This document shows, piece after piece, positions 6,289 to 8,612 of a stretch of 8,612 nucleotides of DNA (the first letter of the stretch is position 1; each line of letters starts with the position of its first letter). Source of the stretch: UBA7398 sp964567545. GTDB lineage: Bacteria; Actinomycetota; Actinomycetes; Nanopelagicales; Nanopelagicaceae. Below the pieces are notes generated by a model. The model was given only the letters and a program-made list of their open reading frames with translations, had not been told where the DNA came from and did no database searches. Both the position numbers and the translations under genes were made by a program. The stretch covers positions 1 through 8,612 of the forward strand of contig CAZMNB010000050.1 of assembly GCA_964567545.1 (NCBI GenBank). Direction: 5' to 3'.

Positions 6289-7511
6289 TGTCCAACTCGG
6301 CGCTGCAATCTAAAACTGTAAAGGTATTAGCAAGCGCACAAGTATTAAATGGTCTTGGTGTGGCTGGAACTGTGGCAGCCGGTTCGCTATTAGTTTCTTC
6401 AATTACAGATTCTGAAACTTTAGCTGGGCTAGCACAGACGTTCTCGGTTTTAGGTGCGGCCGCACTTGCGTTACCGCTTGCTAAATTAACCGCCCAAGGT
6501 GGTCGACGCCTTGCACTTTCGGTCGGATTGATTTCTGGAGTAATTGGTTCTGGTTTTGCAATCTTGGGAGGGTCGCATAGAAATATTTATTTCATGCTAC
6601 TTGGCGCGTTCATGGTTGGTTCTGCTTCTGCGGCGGGATACCAAGCCCGTTTTGCTGCAATTGATTTAGCCACGAAGGAAACTCGTGCGAAGCAACTTTC
6701 ATTTGTAGTTTGGGGTTCTACCGTTGGTGCAGTTGTTGGACCAAATTTAATGGAGCCAGCAGGTGGACTTGCTGAGAAATTTGGACTTCCAAGACTCGTC
6801 GGCCCATACATGATTTCTGCCGTAACACTTGCGCTGGCAACCATTGTGATTCAATTATTTTTGCGCCCAGATCCGTTTTTAACGGCGCAAAAGAATTTTG
6901 AATCGACAGCAGGTCTGCATCGTAAGTCCACTCGTGAAGCACTCTCGCATATTCGATCAAATTCACAAGCGTTATTTGCGATTGCAGCGATTGCGATCGG
7001 CCACATTGCCATGGTTTCAGTGATGGTAATGACTCCCGTACATATGAAACATGTAGATGTAACGCTAAGAATTATTGGATTGGTAATTAGCGTTCATGTG
7101 CTTGGAATGTATGCATTTTCGCCAATTATCGGTCTCTTTAGTGACCGATATGGTCGCATGCGAGTAATTCAAATCGGAGTTTGGTTATTGTTGTTATCGA
7201 CAATTGTTGCTGGTACCGCTGATGCAGATGATGCGATTCGATTAGGAATTGGTTTATTTTTACTTGGTTTGGGATGGTCGTGTACTTTAATTGCGGGATC
7301 TGCGCTCTTATCTGAATCGGTAGATGTTGAGATGAAACCGGCATCGCAGGGTGCCAGTGACTTAGTAATGAACTTGATGGGCGCCGGTGGTGGCGCATTA
7401 GCAGGGGTAATTATTGGAACGCTCAGTTATGGTTGGCTCTGTGCATTTGCAGCGGCACCAGTAATCGCACTTGGAATTTGGTCGATCGGAAGTAGAAATG
7501 TCCGAGCTTAG
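6288..7511 (+). CDS. MFS transporter, substrate unknown
   Basis: A 407-aa polytopic membrane protein of the major facilitator superfamily. About ten to twelve hydrophobic segments are visible in two halves, separated by a hydrophilic loop around residues 193-228 (RPDPFLTAQKNFESTAG). The clearest motif is GLFSDRYGRMRV (282-293), the motif-A loop after TM8. The first half has the weaker equivalent LAKLTAQGGRRLAL (64-77) and a conserved-looking RFAAIDLATKETRAKQLS with WGSTVGAVVGPNL. ATG 6288 was chosen because it completes a TAATG overlap with the glucosidase stop. An in-frame TTG at 6270 would add six residues but is less likely. No Shine-Dalgarno is visible, which suggests coupled translation. 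Lying directly after a cytoplasmic alpha-glucosidase, it could move a sugar, but drug or metabolite efflux is equally open. The last 14 nt overlap glbO. Confidence 0.85.
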   Translation: MSNSALQSKTVKVLASAQVLNGLGVAGTVAAGSLLVSSITDSETLAGLAQTFSVLGAAALALPLAKLTAQGGRRLALSVGLISGVIGSGFAILGGSHRNIYFMLLGAFMVGSASAAGYQARFAAIDLATKETRAKQLSFVVWGSTVGAVVGPNLMEPAGGLAEKFGLPRLVGPYMISAVTLALATIVIQLFLRPDPFLTAQKNFESTAGLHRKSTREALSHIRSNSQALFAIAAIAIGHIAMVSVMVMTPVHMKHVDVTLRIIGLVISVHVLGMYAFSPIIGLFSDRYGRMRVIQIGVWLLLLSTIVAGTADADDAIRLGIGLFLLGLGWSCTLIAGSALLSESVDVEMKPASQGASDLVMNLMGAGGGALAGVIIGTLSYGWLCAFAAAPVIALGIWSIGSRNVRA

Positions 7512-7878
7512 TTTTTACGAGCGCATCGGCGGTCATGCAACATTTGAACAACTTGTTTCCCACTTTTATGCGTTAGTTGCAATTGATCCGATCTTGCGCC
7601 CGATGTATCCAGATGGAGATTTCAAAGAAGCAGCTGAACGCCTAATGATGTTTCTAGAGCAATATTGGGGCGGTCCAAACGCATATTCAGAGCAACGAGG
7701 TCACCCACGACTTCGGGCACGCCATGCACCATTTCATATTGCATCGGCAGAACGCGACGCTTGGATTAGGAATATGAAATCTGCGGTTGATGAAATAGAT
7801 GCTGATCCAACTTTAAAAGTAGAACTTTGGAATTATTTAGAAATGGCTGCACATAGTTTAGTTAATCAGCCGGATTAA
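7498..7878 (+). CDS. glbO: Group II truncated haemoglobin (trHbO)
   Basis: A 126-aa haem protein with a 2-on-2 globin fold. Key positions match M. tuberculosis GlbO with a one-residue offset: Tyr B10 (Y24), Tyr CD1 (Y37), proximal His F8 (H76, in RARHAPFHI) and Trp G8 (W89, in RDAWI). The opening LSFYERIGGHATFEQLV and the stretch FLEQYWGGP are family signatures. Members bind O2 and NO and have been linked to oxygen handling or peroxidase/NO chemistry; which applies here is not visible. ATG 7498 has GGAAG (7488-7492) five bases upstream and lies inside the MFS gene (14-nt overlap). The upstream in-frame TTG 7471 is rejected. The stop codon interlocks with that of the convergent mscS-like gene and sits inside a terminator-like hairpin. 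Confidence 0.95.
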   Translation: MSELSFYERIGGHATFEQLVSHFYALVAIDPILRPMYPDGDFKEAAERLMMFLEQYWGGPNAYSEQRGHPRLRARHAPFHIASAERDAWIRNMKSAVDEIDADPTLKVELWNYLEMAAHSLVNQPD

Positions 7879-7886
7879 CGCTTTTT
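7861..7886 (+). terminator. Terminator-like hairpin for glbO embedding both convergent stop codons
   Basis: GTTAATC (7861-7867), loop AGCCG and GATTAAC (7873-7879) form a perfect 7-bp stem. It is followed by GC and TTTTT (7882-7886), then CTT. The stem is AT-rich, so it may be weak. On the minus strand there is no T-tract after the hairpin, so it should act only on glbO transcripts. The stop codons of glbO and the MscS-like gene both lie in its 3' arm. Confidence 0.45.
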
Positions 7887-8426
7887 CTTAGATTTATTTC
7901 CGACTTTTAGAATTTCACCATTACGTAAGTACCAGAGCGTTCCTTTTTTATCGCGGACCGTTGTGATTCGAAGACCAACATTTTCAACAATTCCCTCAAC
8001 ATCAAGAACGTTGATTTCATCACCGACTCCGTATTGATCCTCAACCAACATAAATATTCCGGAGAGTACATCGCGCACAATTGTTTGCGCACCAAGTCCA
8101 AGTGCCACACCGATAACTCCGGCTGAGGCAACTAGTGGACCAAGATCTAAGCCAAGCTGACCGAGCACCATAGTTGATGTGATTAACCAAATTGTGGCAT
8201 TTGCCGTGCTTCGCAATACTGAACCAGCGGTTCGAGCGCGCTCTCGTTGCCGCTCTAACGAACGGTTTGGTCCTGGAATCAGATCAGCTTCGGCGATTTT
8301 GTTGATTGCTCGAGAGATTGCGCGGCTAGAAGTTTTTTGCACAATCAAAGCGACAGCCAGAATTAGGGTAATCCGCAATGGGGCGCCAGTGAACCAATCG
8401 ACGACTGACTGCACGTTCTCGTTCAT
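7875..8426 (-). CDS. Short MscS-family mechanosensitive ion channel
   Basis: A 183-aa inner-membrane protein with the MscS channel core. The predicted order is TM1 (about 15-31), a charged linker with RSLERQRERAR (55-65), TM2 (about 77-92), and the Gly/Ala-rich pore helix TM3 with VASAGVIGVALGLGAQ (99-114). The beta domain follows, with LVEDQYGVGDEI (127-138) and YLRNGEILKVGN (166-177), equivalent to the IPNGKII-GN region of E. coli MscS. It then stops in KSKKKR, lacking the roughly 100-residue C-terminal alpha/beta vestibule domain of the 286-aa E. coli protein. The family role is release of solutes on hypo-osmotic shock. ATG 8426 has only a weak purine stretch upstream. The gene converges on glbO with a 4-nt overlap and diverges from the HNH gene. 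Confidence 0.88.
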   Translation of the reverse strand: MNENVQSVVDWFTGAPLRITLILAVALIVQKTSSRAISRAINKIAEADLIPGPNRSLERQRERARTAGSVLRSTANATIWLITSTMVLGQLGLDLGPLVASAGVIGVALGLGAQTIVRDVLSGIFMLVEDQYGVGDEINVLDVEGIVENVGLRITTVRDKKGTLWYLRNGEILKVGNKSKKKR

Positions 8427-8455
8427 TTCATGGCGACTCTAATGGAAGTTCATCG

Positions 8456-8534
8456 AAAATCCATACAAATCCCGCCTAAGTCAGGCAGGATTGCCCCACG
8501 GCGCGAGCCACGCGCTGGACGGAGAGGAATTTTT
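8456..8534 (+). promoter_or_regulatory. Potential structured 5' leader of the HNH gene
   Basis: Two hairpins lie in the gap between the divergent mscS-like and HNH genes. The first pairs AATCC (8468-8472) with GGATT (8488-8492), then after a C-A mismatch GCCT (8474-8477) with AGGC (8483-8486), loop AAGTC. The second pairs 8499-8505 with 8511-8517 (7 bp, GC-rich, one G-U), loop AGCCA. AAAATCC (8456-8462) can pair with GGAATTTT (8526-8533, one bulged A), which would close a three-way junction and cover the Shine-Dalgarno. It matches no RNA family that I recognise. The closing helix is mostly A-U and could be chance. Confidence 0.35.
8521..8527 (+). promoter_or_regulatory. Shine-Dalgarno for the HNH gene
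   Basis: GGAGAGG lies eight bases before GTG 8536 and supports that GTG as the start. No ATG occurs in frame upstream before the stop TAA at 8440-8442. Confidence 0.6.
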
Positions 8535-8535
8535 C

Positions 8536-8612
8536 GTGCAATGCGTTAACAACAGAAGGACTCTGGTTCTTAACGCCACCTACGAGCCACTAGGTGTCGT
8601 TTCTGATAGACG
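8536..8612 (+). CDS. HNH endonuclease family protein, N-terminus (partial)
   Basis: From GTG 8536 the reading frame stays open for 25 codons to the window edge and contains RRTLVLNATYEPLGVVSDR. RTLVLNATYEPL is the characteristic opening of a widespread actinobacterial/bacterial protein of about 160-190 aa carrying a McrA-like HNH nuclease domain; the HNH motif itself would lie beyond the window. The start was chosen from the GGAGAGG at 8521-8527 and because homologues begin just before this block. Its cellular role is not well defined. It is divergent from the MscS-like gene, with 109 nt between them. Identification rests on this short conserved block only. Confidence 0.7.
   Translation, partial: MQCVNNRRTLVLNATYEPLGVVSDR

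Noticed and set aside
7471..7497. Upstream TTG start for glbO
   Set aside because: It would add residues unlike the family; ATG 7498 has a Shine-Dalgarno and the normal MSELSFYERIGG opening.
8179..8442. 87-aa open frame on the plus strand
   Set aside because: It is antisense to the MscS-like gene, which has clear family motifs; the plus-frame product has none.
8499..8534. Intrinsic terminator made of the GC-rich hairpin and the T5 run
   Set aside because: The T-run begins 13 nt after the stem and is part of the ribosome-binding-site spacer, so the geometry is wrong.
1..8612. Mobile element, CRISPR array, prophage or defence island
   Set aside because: I saw no transposase, integrase, phage gene, spaced repeats or attachment duplication next to the tRNA. 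The partial HNH gene belongs to a housekeeping-like family rather than a recognisable defence cassette.

Overview
The window looks like chromosomal DNA from a low-GC, streamlined actinobacterium. My best guess is a freshwater acI/Nanopelagicales-type organism, but that placement is inference. The reasons are: group II truncated haemoglobin (GlbO), an EttA-type ABC-F ATPase, a hotdog thioesterase and a GH13 alpha-glucosidase all in one neighbourhood, as I recall for the Mycobacterium tuberculosis Rv2470-Rv2477c region; an actinobacterial-style 11-nt PHO-box repeat; visibly moderate-to-low GC; and very tight gene packing with 1-nt stop/start overlaps.

Left block (1-2336): phosphate uptake. The 3' end of pstA (membrane permease) is followed by pstB (ATPase), then a 130-nt gap with a candidate PHO box, then pstS (secreted phosphate-binding protein). 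A perfect 14-bp hairpin, with A6 on one side and T6 on the other, closes this block and can terminate transcription from both directions.

Centre (2382-2513): a tRNA-Arg(UCU) gene on the minus strand, divergent from ettA. The 58-nt gap between them carries a -10-like TATTGTA/TACAATA that reads acceptably on both strands.

Main operon (2514-7878, plus strand): ettA, a 4HBT-type acyl-CoA thioesterase, a GH13 alpha-glucosidase, an MFS transporter and glbO. Three of the junctions are TAATG and the fourth is a 14-nt overlap. The strong Shine-Dalgarno sequence before the glucosidase contrasts with the absence of one before the thioesterase and the MFS gene, which suggests translational coupling. The operon appears to end in a weak hairpin plus T-tract.

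Right block (7875-8612): a short MscS-family channel gene converges on glbO. The two stop codons interlock in a TTAA palindrome inside the terminator-like hairpin, and the channel's lysine-rich tail is encoded by the complement of that T-tract. Divergent from the channel gene, the window ends in the first 25 codons of an HNH-endonuclease-family gene. Its leader can fold into two hairpins enclosed by a weak closing helix that would cover the ribosome-binding site.

Most of this is ordinary core genome. The least explained items are the structured HNH leader, the truncated MscS interlocked with glbO, the conserved but functionally mixed ettA-glbO operon, and a mismatch in the tRNA anticodon stem. 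I saw no mobile element, CRISPR array, phage gene or defence system.
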